Shown: piece by piece, positions 1 to 7,902 of the stretch
Layout of the letters: each line of letters starts with the position of its first letter
Numbering within the stretch: the stretch's first letter is position 1
Assembly: GCA_003118195.1 (NCBI GenBank)
Contig: BEXV01002490.1
Span: 35,843 to 55,911 of the forward strand
Direction of reading: 5' to 3'
DNA: 20,069 nucleotides
Source of the DNA: Hemicentrotus pulcherrimus
Lineage: Eukaryota; Echinodermata; Echinoidea; Camarodonta; Strongylocentrotidae
Made by a program: the position numbers and the translations under genes
Notes under the pieces: model-generated
Database searches by the model: none
The model's input: the letters and a program-made list of their open reading frames with translations, nothing else
What the model was told of the DNA's origin: nothing

Positions 1-285
1 TCCTAGAAATGTGATTTCTCTTTGAAATACAGATATCGTCCGCCAAATGACTTTTTGTTTTCCTCTCTTCAAATTGATTTCAATCACTCATGCGTCAAAT
101 ATGACTTGCATTATTATGAAAGAGGAGGATCTCAGCTTTCCAAATATGTGTCATTAAATATAGATGTGATTGAGTCATGATACAACATCATCAATTCTCG
201 GTTTCGTTCTTTCTGGGACGCACTGTATAATTGATCAAAATACCAGGGACTTGAAACATTTCACCTAAAGAATCCTAAAAATTTA
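1..285. mobile_element. Partial copy of the same transposon, reverse orientation, in gene A intron 3
   Basis: Bases 1-235 match the reverse complement of about 19560-19260, at roughly 80 percent by eye over the first 150 bases. After a deletion of the telomere-like part, 240-285 resembles the element's inverted end (ACCAGGGACTTG against TTCAGGAACTTG). Intron homology to gene B resumes near 285. The copy continues past base 1. Confidence 0.65.
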
Positions 286-412
286 TCGATGATGTTCTGG
301 GAGGATAGCAACTTTATCTTACTAGAATAAACCATATTGGAAAAGCATTTCATGTAAGAGGGTAGGGGAAATGCATTCCAACTTTATGAAATCATGCAGT
401 GTATGTACATAC

Positions 413-568
413 CCTTAGTCCTGGATCGTAGCCATGATGGAGAAAGTCATAGTCATAGTCATAGTGATAGAAATAGTTACTGATGACTCCTGCCCCAATG
501 GCACCAGCAATCATTTGGGTAAAGGCAACAATGGCCGTGATGATACACATCGTAAGATAGCCGATGAT
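413..568 (-). CDS. Gene A exon 4 (TM3 and extracellular loop)
   Basis: Acceptor TTTTCTTAG, donor GTATGT at 412, 52 codons in phase 0. It opens with IIGYLTMCII, identical in gene B even at the nucleotide level for about 30 bases. It ends in a loop with an alternating Tyr-Asp/His run (residues about 140-148), encoded by four tandem hexamers (agtcat or agtgat on the plus strand) at 445-468. It is eight codons longer than the gene B exon. The next coding exon, expected to carry TM4, is not in the window. Confidence 0.85.
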
Positions 569-1519
569 CTAAGAAAACAATTTTTAAAAAATGTATTAAC
601 TCTTTGAAAGGATAACAACAGCAAAACAAAAGAATAAAGTTTTTGTTAGCCGATGTATTATTTTATGGTTTTAACACATGTAGTTGCTTATTGTTGAGTG
701 ACACTCTCGTTTCCTGAGATAAAATCGATTTAACAAGTCTTGAACTGACATTGGTACAAATTGAGTGTGTGGGTTGGTTAGGGTGCACATGCGTGTGTTT
801 GTGTGCGGTGGTTGGGTGTTAGCTGTGAACATATGAACGCTTGTATACACCATAAACGCGTGTATCTAAAGGGAGTATGGGTCATGAATATATTTCTAAA
901 TGAGACTAAAGGAATACAAAAGACATACGTACCACACAACTGTTCTTCTGCATCGAACATATTCCCAAGATTCCGGTAGGAATGTAGAACTAGGGGAGGA
1001 GGATAAGCAACCGTTATTAAACTCGAAATTACAAATGCAAACTGAATAGTGATGTATAATTGACCTTTGTTTTGATTACTCTTTTTTTTGTGTCTCAAAG
1101 CAATCGTGTGTGGGGTATGATTACTTATACAGTCTAATGCTCGCGCATTTCAAAAGATTCTGGGCTTGAATTTTCTCAAGTCATTGCGACAGTGTTAATC
1201 ATGCTTAAAACAATTGCAAACCTCAGAGAACAAAGGACAAATGGAGACTTACCAAAACACTGGCCCAAATTCCAATGGCGGCATAGCCTACTCCGGTGTG
1301 GAGGACCAACTCGGCAATGGCGACGACGATGCTCCCAATGCCGAGGGCGAGCTGCAGCCATCCAGTCGCTCTTCCGGCAGCTCCGTTAAAGTTTTGAGAC
1401 ACACCGCTCGACGAGTCCGGGTTCTGCACCGTGGTGGCATAGTTGATTGGTGCGGGCTGGTGGACGTAGACAGCCTGGCCCGGGACTCCGGGCTGGGTGG
1501 GATAAGACGTGGCCTGCAT
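413..1519 (-). CDS. Gene A: MS4A/CD20-like four-pass membrane protein, 5' three coding exons (partial)
   Basis: Joined coding exons are 1519-1253, 989-933 and 568-413 on the minus strand: 89, 19 and 52 codons, all introns in phase 0. The product starts with a Tyr/Pro/Gln-rich cytoplasmic tail (residues 1-50). TM1 is about 53-75 and TM2 about 76-99, followed by a short basic cytosolic turn (CSMQKNSC) and TM3 about 109-135. A Tyr/Asp/His-rich loop then runs to the last visible residue, 160. This four-helix plan, with a short TM1-TM2 turn and a long TM3-TM4 loop, is that of the MS4A/CD20-like family; family members are often proposed to modulate signalling or ion flux, but no specific role can be read here. 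The start is the first ATG after a consensus acceptor and is conserved in gene B. TM4 and the C-terminal tail must lie beyond base 1. The family call is by eye from topology and weak motif likeness. Confidence 0.8.
933..989 (-). CDS. Gene A exon 3 (57 bases: end of TM2 and cytosolic turn)
   Basis: Acceptor CCCCTAG, donor GTACGT, 19 codons in phase 0. The peptide is FYIPTGILGICSMQKNSCV. It differs from gene B only at Met/Lys (residue 13) and Ser/Thr (residue 17). Two cysteines and lysine/glutamine mark the cytosolic turn between TM2 and TM3. Confidence 0.88.
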
Positions 1520-1534
1520 ATCAGAGGTAACTTG
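1253..1534 (-). CDS. Gene A exon 2 (first coding exon), with 15-base 5' UTR
   Basis: The acceptor reads CCCTAAACAG then CAAG; fifteen untranslated bases precede the ATG at 1519-1517. The exon ends ...GTT TTG before the donor GTAAGT (1252-1247). It encodes the N-terminal tail, TM1 and most of TM2. Compared with gene B exon 2, all 89 codons align without a gap, with 24 replacement and 16 silent codon differences by hand count. Confidence 0.88.
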
Positions 1535-1712
1535 CTGTTTAGGGTAAGAAGGTTTCGTATTAAAGGTAAAGACCAGTATTGGAAACGCCCAAATTTAAAA
1601 AAANTAGGACAGTAACGCTCGCAGTACCGCTCGAAAGTGAGAAAGGAGGCGAGAATTCCAGAATGTTTAGGTTTGTGTTGGGTACTCCTATTATACAAAA
1701 AAGTAATTGTCA

Positions 1713-1731
1713 TGATTGATTGATTGATTGA
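1713..1731. repeat. (TGAT)n microsatellite
   Basis: About four and a half units of tgat at the point where gene B's intron has the 700-base insertion; similar short tails occur at LINE 3' ends. Confidence 0.6.
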
Positions 1732-2731
1732 ACAAGTGTATTGGTTAAAACACACCAACTACCGATCAACTACCCCTAGGACAACTAATATCTTTAACAA
1801 TAACTATCCGTGAAAATACCCCCAAACAACCACCCCTTTAAACGATAGGCCTACCTCTATGAAAATTGCTGTGATAACCATATATAATTATCTCTGGAAC
1901 ACTACCCTCTAGTTTTCTTTTGTCCAAGGAGGACATGGGGTATATCCTTGTGGGGAAGTAGGCCGAGGTATCATCTATTAGGTCCGGGGTGATCTACTGG
2001 CAATCAACAACTAAAAAAAAAACGCTTTCGTTTGCATTTTTTGTAATCCTTGACTAAATGGAAATGAGTTATAGTTTTCTTTCAAGTCCAATAGATATTT
2101 ACGTAATAGAGAGAATACAATGTTTAAGGACATATCTATTGATGCTCATTTAATAGGATCTATTACTTAATTTACATTTATTTTCCTTTTACTTCTTTTT
2201 CATTCTTTTTCTTCGTCTATTTTTCTCTTTCGTTTACTTTTTTTTAAGGTGTGTACTGTTCTACATGTCGTATTCGACACTAGCCATAATGCTTCATTAA
2301 TTTATCCCTGTTTGTTTTATACTGTTAATATTCTCTCTTATTTACGTAAGTCATTATATAAGCGTATACCATTTACTTGAGTATTTTGTTGATACGGAAA
2401 AAGAAATTCAATCGAATCATTGTATTATCCCCTCTATCTCTGAACTGATCAATTTTAGTAGATAAGAAGTAAGAATATAAATCTGCAACATATAGAAACG
2501 AATATCAAATCATCATTTGCAAACAATGCACCGCTCCCATGCAGAAATTTCAACGAAGGATAAAATCATCTGTAATTATAGCATATGGCGTCATAGTGCG
2601 GTGCCATCGTAGTATGACATAGATGCATTCATAACTAATACACAAATGCACTCGAGTGTACTACAAAGAAAAGGGTTGAATCACATGCATTTTGTGTGTA
2701 GAATTCAAAATATATAATATGCATGAACAGT

Positions 2732-2786
2732 AAAAAAAGAGAGAGAGAGAGAGGAGAGAGAGAGGGGGGGGGGGGGGGGGGGGGGG
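2732..2786. repeat. (GA)n tract followed by 23 G residues
   Basis: A pure polypurine run ends at an unresolved base (2787). The same compound repeat sits at the homologous place in gene B's intron (15742-15792). It can form triplex or quadruplex DNA; the G-run length may be inexact. Confidence 0.85.
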
Positions 2787-4357
2787 NTCTTCATATAACC
2801 CGGAGTCCTATGTCTTTGAATACAACTTTGTTTGCCTGAGAGAGATAATTGTGTTTACCGTGGAAGATAAACCAAACACTACTGCTGCAGCAGCAATAAA
2901 TGGACTCATTTGTCTATATTTTCCCTTGGAAAAAAAATATTTCGGTAGGCTATTAGTATATTAATATATTGTTATAATTGAACGTCTATACATGGCCTTC
3001 AACGCTGAAAAGCAGCCACTATCTCGGTGAAGAATAGTAAGACAAAACGTAACCCCAGGAAGACATCATAGTTTGATCGGATACAAACATGTCAGCGTTT
3101 TTATTATTGTATCTCTTTTCTTTATTTTCAGGAATTCAAACGACTTGTTCTGGTGAATAAAAATGGTGAAATAATGTACATTTCTAAAGCGCTCTGTTTG
3201 ACATCAAATGTCTTTTAAAGCGCCTACATAATATACATTCATAAATTATAACTAATACATTACAGGCTATACATTACCAGTAGAAGCTTTGGTAATTGAA
3301 TTATTCACATGTGTACCTAATTATACAAAGTTAGTAGGTCCGATTTAACATATAAACTACTTTCGAGTGAGGAGAATGGTTGACGATGAATACTCTCCGG
3401 TGCAGAATATTGTGTAAAAATGTAAGGAAAATCTCAAATACCAAGATGTCAACAAATCTCCACAATTCTACGGGGAGGTGGCTACCATTCATTCACCGAA
3501 ATCGATATATTTGAACATACATCGACGTCCAAAAAATATAAACAACGGAAAACAATAGTAATGAGTTGAAAGGTAAACTGAGCTAGCAGAAATTAATTCG
3601 TGTACAGCAAGGAAAATGGGGATTGGTTACTGGTGGTAAATAGAAATCTCTCGTACAAAAGTAAATCTAACCCTACACAATGAAAGGATAACTGAAATGG
3701 TGCTGATATGATTTAGTACTGAACATTTTAAATGTAATGTAATGACAACGGATTATCATTCAGTATAGCATTATCATTTTATACATTTATAAAGGAGTGA
3801 GCAATATTTTCGACACAATTGAATGCATATATTGTCCCAAATCTTCATAATGATCTAAATACACGAGCAAACCTATTTCATTCAGTAATTACAGAGGTTC
3901 AAGATTTGCAGGTCTACCCTGGATCATGATTTTGTGAACTCACCCATCATAAAAAATTACATGTGATTCACGACGAACTTTAATAATTACTAATACATTA
4001 GGATTGCTAAAACCCATTGGAAGCACATAGGGTTATTATAACTCCTTTTTTGATATTGCGCATTTTTAAAGAATTCTCCTTGTTCAGAGCCATATCAAAA
4101 TGGGGAGAACCAAACCTAATGTACAATTCCTATCCTCGTCATTAACATAACTGTTCACCTAATATGTCCAATGAGCCTAGTACATACATGTACCCATCAA
4201 CAAAATGGCGAATTTATCAGGTTATATGAGAAATGATAATGATCTCACGATTTGAATCTTTTAGCAGTAAGATGATACTACGCAGCAGTTTTTTTAATCC
4301 TCTTCCAGTATAAACAAAATCGAAATAAATACGGATACAAGAACAGATTTAACTTAC

Positions 4358-4405
4358 TTTGGGTGCGTGGTTAAAATGTCTGCCTCAAATCAAGTCTTTT
4401 TATAA
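4358..4405 (-). promoter_or_regulatory. Gene A TATA box and short non-coding first exon
   Basis: TATAAAAAG reads on the minus strand at 4404-4396. Initiation would be expected near 4374, giving a first exon of only about 17 bases, ending CACCCAAA before the donor GTAAGTT. The same order (TATA-like box, GAGGCAGA, CACCCAA, GTAAGTT) occurs in gene B. Sequence just upstream of the box (4409-4440) is also nearly identical to 18944-18977. The start site is inferred from TATA spacing only. Confidence 0.6.
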
Positions 4406-4574
4406 CGCTGTATAATCGCGCACACTACAGCAGATATTATGAAAATACTGCGAGCGGTATTTACAATAGAAAATGGATTCCTGGTGCGGATGTTTTGAGT
4501 GCTTTTTTACTGACGTATTCAAGCAAATATTTGATGAAAAGGAATGCCAAGGATATAAATATTGGACGGATGAT

Positions 4575-4594
4575 CAGCGTAGCGGGCGCTCGAC
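4575..4594 (-). promoter_or_regulatory. Distal conserved GC-rich block upstream of gene A promoter
   Basis: Twenty bases (plus strand cagcgtagcgggcgctcgac) match 19906-19925 upstream of gene B with one mismatch. They stand out as a CpG-rich island in AT-rich surroundings, about 200 bases upstream of the predicted start of gene A. The role is unknown; the block could simply be duplicated sequence. Confidence 0.4.
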
Positions 4595-4720
4595 CGGCGG
4601 TAAATTCATTTTTAATAACATGTTGAAATATGATACCATACATTTCTTATTAATCCCCTTCGGTTTGTTTTTAAAATTCGAGAGTAGGGTATTGAATCAC
4701 TGATCTTATAATCGCTGAGG

Positions 4721-5037
4721 CTCCTCCCTCTCTCTGTCTCTCTTTCTTGTCTCATTCCTGTCTTCCTTCGTCTCTCTATTCCTGTCCAACTTATTCCCTC
4801 ATTCTCTAGATCTAAATCTCATTCATCTCTTTTTGTCTCGGTGTGTGTCTGTGTCTGTGTCACTTCCAATCTCTTACCCTCTGTTTTTTTACCTTCATTC
4901 CTTTATCTTTCTCGGTTTCTTGATATCAAATATTCATGGTCTATCACTCTCTCTCTCTCTCTCTCTCTTTGAAACTATTTTCGTTCCTCTCATCTCCTTT
5001 TCTTATGTTTCCTCATTCATCTTACTCTTTTTCCTTC
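4721..5037. repeat. CT-rich low-complexity tract upstream of gene A
   Basis: It is about 320 bases, almost all pyrimidine with a few purines, including a pure (CT)n run near 4943-4968. It ends near the unresolved base 5038. Open frames in it are products of the repeat. Confidence 0.85.
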
Positions 5038-7233
5038 NCGAGTTAGCAATGACTGGTTAATACCGATTTATCAAAATATGAACGTTTATTATATCCCCGT
5101 TAATGAAACAACAAGCATTATACACTCGATAAAGTTTTATTTTCAATAGGTACGCAGCATGCATAAAAAAAAGGTTAAAACTGTAGTGATAGTGTTAGTT
5201 GGAGAGGGAAAGGGGGGGGGCGGGGTGCCTCATGCATCTTTAACATACAGTCATATTGAAAGCGGTCATTTGCCTCCGTTCAGCATGTCCAATGTGTCAA
5301 TATTCAATAAAAAGGTTTTCCCGGAAATTTTAACACTTTGGTCTTCGGTCATTTGTTTTCGAACTTTGTCAGGTCAAATTCATCAATATGCATCAAATTT
5401 CGTGTAAATCAAATATGGTTCCCCATCCTCGACTGCCAACGTACAATGTTGCCTTTCATTAATTATGAGGTCTTGTCCATGCGACTTATTTAAATGAAGC
5501 TCTGTTGAAATTGAAAGCACAAAAATGAATTCGGTTATCACATTTTGCAGTGGACATTTTTTTAAAAATTGATCAATTATCAAATAACTTGAAGGACGAA
5601 TGACTTTTGCACGGTTCAAAGACGAATTTAAAGAAGAAAAAAGGGTTAAGATGGACAAACTTACGTGCATGTAAAGTAAAACATGTTATGTACACTTCCT
5701 AAAAATTGTGCTTTCAACCTTGTCCTGTGGCCTTGGTGAAATATATCTCACTCGGGATATTCTGAATTTCTCGATTCATACTTGTATAATATTGGTAGCC
5801 CTTGAGAGGTTTATCAGACATATTGCATTTAGCTCGCAAATATTGCACGAGTCGGAGACGAGTTCAAGATTCATGCTAGCTGAATTCAATATTCCTGATA
5901 AACTACGAAAGGAAGCCAATGTTGTTTTTATTGAACATCAAAAATTGAACTCAGTGAAATTTAAAGAACTGAAAGGGTCACTTTGTAATAATGTTCGTAT
6001 TATTTGAAATATTCTGTAAGATAAAGATTTAAAGTACAAAGCTATGAATTCACAGCCACTCAAATATTTCATCTATAAAAAAACAAAGACAAACAAATAT
6101 GAAAGATGTCTTCTGTATTACGTGCTTCGTAAGATGTGAGAGTTCAGCTAAAAGTACCAAGCCTCAAATACAGCGTAGATTCAGCAAAGATCAATTTCAC
6201 ACAAATGTTTCAATTCAAATCTTTTTTTCTTTTCATCTTCGTCAACTGAATTAATAAACAAATTGATTACTTCATAAATGACAGTCAAAATATTGAAGGC
6301 ACAACATAAATATATCATAAGCTTAAACAAATACGTTCGTAATTAAAGATATTTAACTGCATTTCAGGCTATTCATTTTCAAGGTTAGCCAACTTAAGTC
6401 AAATGCAATTTTTTTTTTCATCTACAACTTGCCTGGTCACAAATGATTAGTGCTGTAATATTCAGCGATGTTTCTGTAGTAATAAATCTGTTCTAACTGG
6501 ATTCATGGTCGTTTGTGGCTGACATTAAAGTTGAGAAGGTCGTTGCTATTTTATGTTATTTATGTTGTTTGTTGTTGCAGATATTTTTGTTCTTTTAATA
6601 GATTTTTCTTTGCACTCATCAAGAGAAGTCACTAGATACTCAGCCCTCTAATCAATGTAGGAAGTGTTCTTTATTAACATTGGGTGAAATTCGGGGGAGG
6701 GGAGAATTTCAGCCTCACAAAATAGAGAACACTTATCTTAACTTCATCTCACAGCTCTAGTCAATATAATAAAATTTGCGATGTTATATCAGGTAAGCCA
6801 GGTTCCCTCCACCCCGTCCATTAATAATCAAATAAAGATGATGTAACCAAGTGGATAAAATGGGCAGTATTAAAAAAAACTAGAAAAAGCCAAGCAATCG
6901 CTGGCAAACAGCTGGAATGACGCTCTTCTTGCTAAAAAAATCATTGATTTTTTTTGCTTGAATAATTGTTTCATTATCAAGTATTAACTTGACGTTGCCT
7001 GAATTTTAATAATTCCGTCAGGATATCATGACCCATTGTGCGCTTCTTAAAAATAGATCTTTTTGCATATTTTGTTTTTCTCACCTGCTATCTTTTAATT
7101 ACCAATTGAAGAATTGAATAAAATAAAATGTCAAATTATGAACACTGTTACACGGTTTAAAACCCAAACTACTCTCCTCAGAATATTTAAAAGGATATGG
7201 GGATAAACTAATGTTCCTCTTAAAGGCATCGTT
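5038..7233. other. Intergenic region between gene B 3' end and gene A promoter side
   Basis: About 2.2 kb, AT-rich. It holds a G-run at 5212-5220 and scattered A/T runs. The longest frame (99 codons, 5708-6007, plus strand) has no motif, codon pattern or splice context that I recognise. A minus-strand ATTAAA at 7099-7094 may be gene B's polyadenylation signal. I see no gene. Confidence 0.6.
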
Positions 7234-7594
7234 TCTGAGATGCACGGCCCTACGTGTTATCAGTGTCTGTGATATGGTGTAATATTGAAGCCCTAAACAA
7301 AAAAATTGCGCTTCAAAATGATCAAGAAGCTAACCAACAAAATAAAAATCTTTGAGTGACAGGTTTTACCTTACTCGTTTCCCACCAATAGACTTTAGTG
7401 TTATGAAAACCGTTAGGAAAACGCAGAATTTGGTTTCGATTTCCAATCATAAATATCTTGATAGTCAGACAGGCAATCGTCTTGCAAAAGTCATGGGGTT
7501 CCTGACTGACCTTACGTTTATAATTATGATTGCAGCGTTAGCTAAATCCAGGATTTGTTTTAGAATCTGAGACAAAGTTACCGGATCCCTTAAA
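7234..7594. repeat. Dispersed repeat, left copy (full), just past gene B stop
   Basis: It begins TCTGAGATGCACGGCCCTAC and ends GAATCTGAGACAAAG. It matches 11754-11998 in inverted orientation, with long exact stretches such as tgtctgtgatatggtgtaat. It has about 115 extra bases (about 7375-7490) missing from the right copy. It begins 133 bases beyond the stop codon and probably lies in the 3' UTR. Confidence 0.75.
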
Positions 7595-7726
7595 TGTATG
7601 TGTGTCTCGGGTAGGCTTGCATTCTTTTTTTCAACAATTTAGCTATTGCTTGTTATTCCAAATGTATTAAAGTATGTGCATGTAACTGCTAGTTGTACAA
7701 ATACAACCCATTTTCTTAACACAATT
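7595..7726 (-). other. Proximal 3' UTR of gene B
   Basis: This is the sequence directly after the stop. It contains no AATAAA or ATTAAA on the minus strand, so the transcript probably continues through the repeat at 7234-7594. Confidence 0.45.
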
Positions 7727-7902
7727 TTAAGCCACCACCCCGCCAGGTTTGGTCGATGCAGAAGCTGCTTGTTGGTTGTTCGGGGCATCAGGAGTCTGGT
7801 TGTAGGGAGCTGGAACAACAGGCTGACCAGCAGGGGGATAGGTCTGCTGAACATGGAATGTGGGAGGGGGCTGAACGATTCCCGTCGGCTGAGTGTACTG
7901 GC
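7727..7902 (-). CDS. Gene B exon 7 (last coding exon, Pro/Gln-rich C-tail, stop)
   Basis: It begins after ACAAAG (7903) with GC, completing the split Gly codon, and runs for 57 further residues to TAA at 7729-7727. The tail (GQYTQPTGIVQPPPTFHVQQ, then YPPAGQP and PAPYNQT) has no hydrophobic stretch and fits a cytosolic, partner-binding tail. No function can be assigned. Confidence 0.78.

Larger units (their letters stand above)
1535..4357 (-). other. Gene A first intron (2.8 kb, 5' UTR intron)
   Basis: It runs from the donor GTAAGTT (4357-4351) to the acceptor CAG at 1535-1537. It holds no open frame I trust. Almost all of it aligns in order with gene B's 5.8-kb first intron: 1620-1700 with 13270-13345; 1750-1940 with 14095-14370; 2030-2180 with 14845-15010; 2400-2500 with 15005-15080; 2510-2740 with 15520-15770; 2790-2870 with 15836-15910; 2985-3500 with 16740-17080; 3530-3740 with 17090-17330; 3870-4240 with 18290-18760. 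Boundaries are by eye. A conserved block near 1640-1680 (gagaattccagaa core) lies about 100 bases upstream of the coding exon in both copies. Confidence 0.65.
285..4620. repeat. Segmental duplication, copy A
   Basis: This unit holds gene A exons 2-4, its first intron and its promoter. It aligns in the same order and orientation with about 11040-19960. The intergenic sequence from about 4621 to 7233 has no counterpart that I can see in the window. Confidence 0.8.

Noticed and set aside
1..180. Possible CUB-domain exon (frame with HSCVKYDLHYYE)
   Set aside because: Resemblance is weak, the other copy does not keep the key residues, and the sequence is part of a dispersed transposon.
1..412. 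TM4 exon of gene A
   Set aside because: Searched for the counterpart of gene B exon 5; only transposon and intron homology are present, so the exon must lie left of the window.
1214..1758. Several frames of 60-156 codons overlapping gene A exon 2 on both strands
   Set aside because: They are shadows of the real exon in other frames; only the minus-strand frame starting at 1519 is conserved with gene B and ends at a consensus donor.
4833..5060. Hydrophobic-looking 75-codon frame
   Set aside because: Made of the CT-rich repeat, which translates to Leu/Ser/Phe runs.
5708..6007. 99-codon plus-strand open frame
   Set aside because: No recognisable domain, no splice signals or paralogue; a frame of this length is expected now and then in 20 kb.
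7352..7570. 72-codon frame in the left dispersed repeat
   Set aside because: The right copy has stops and a deletion in this frame, so it is not a conserved protein.
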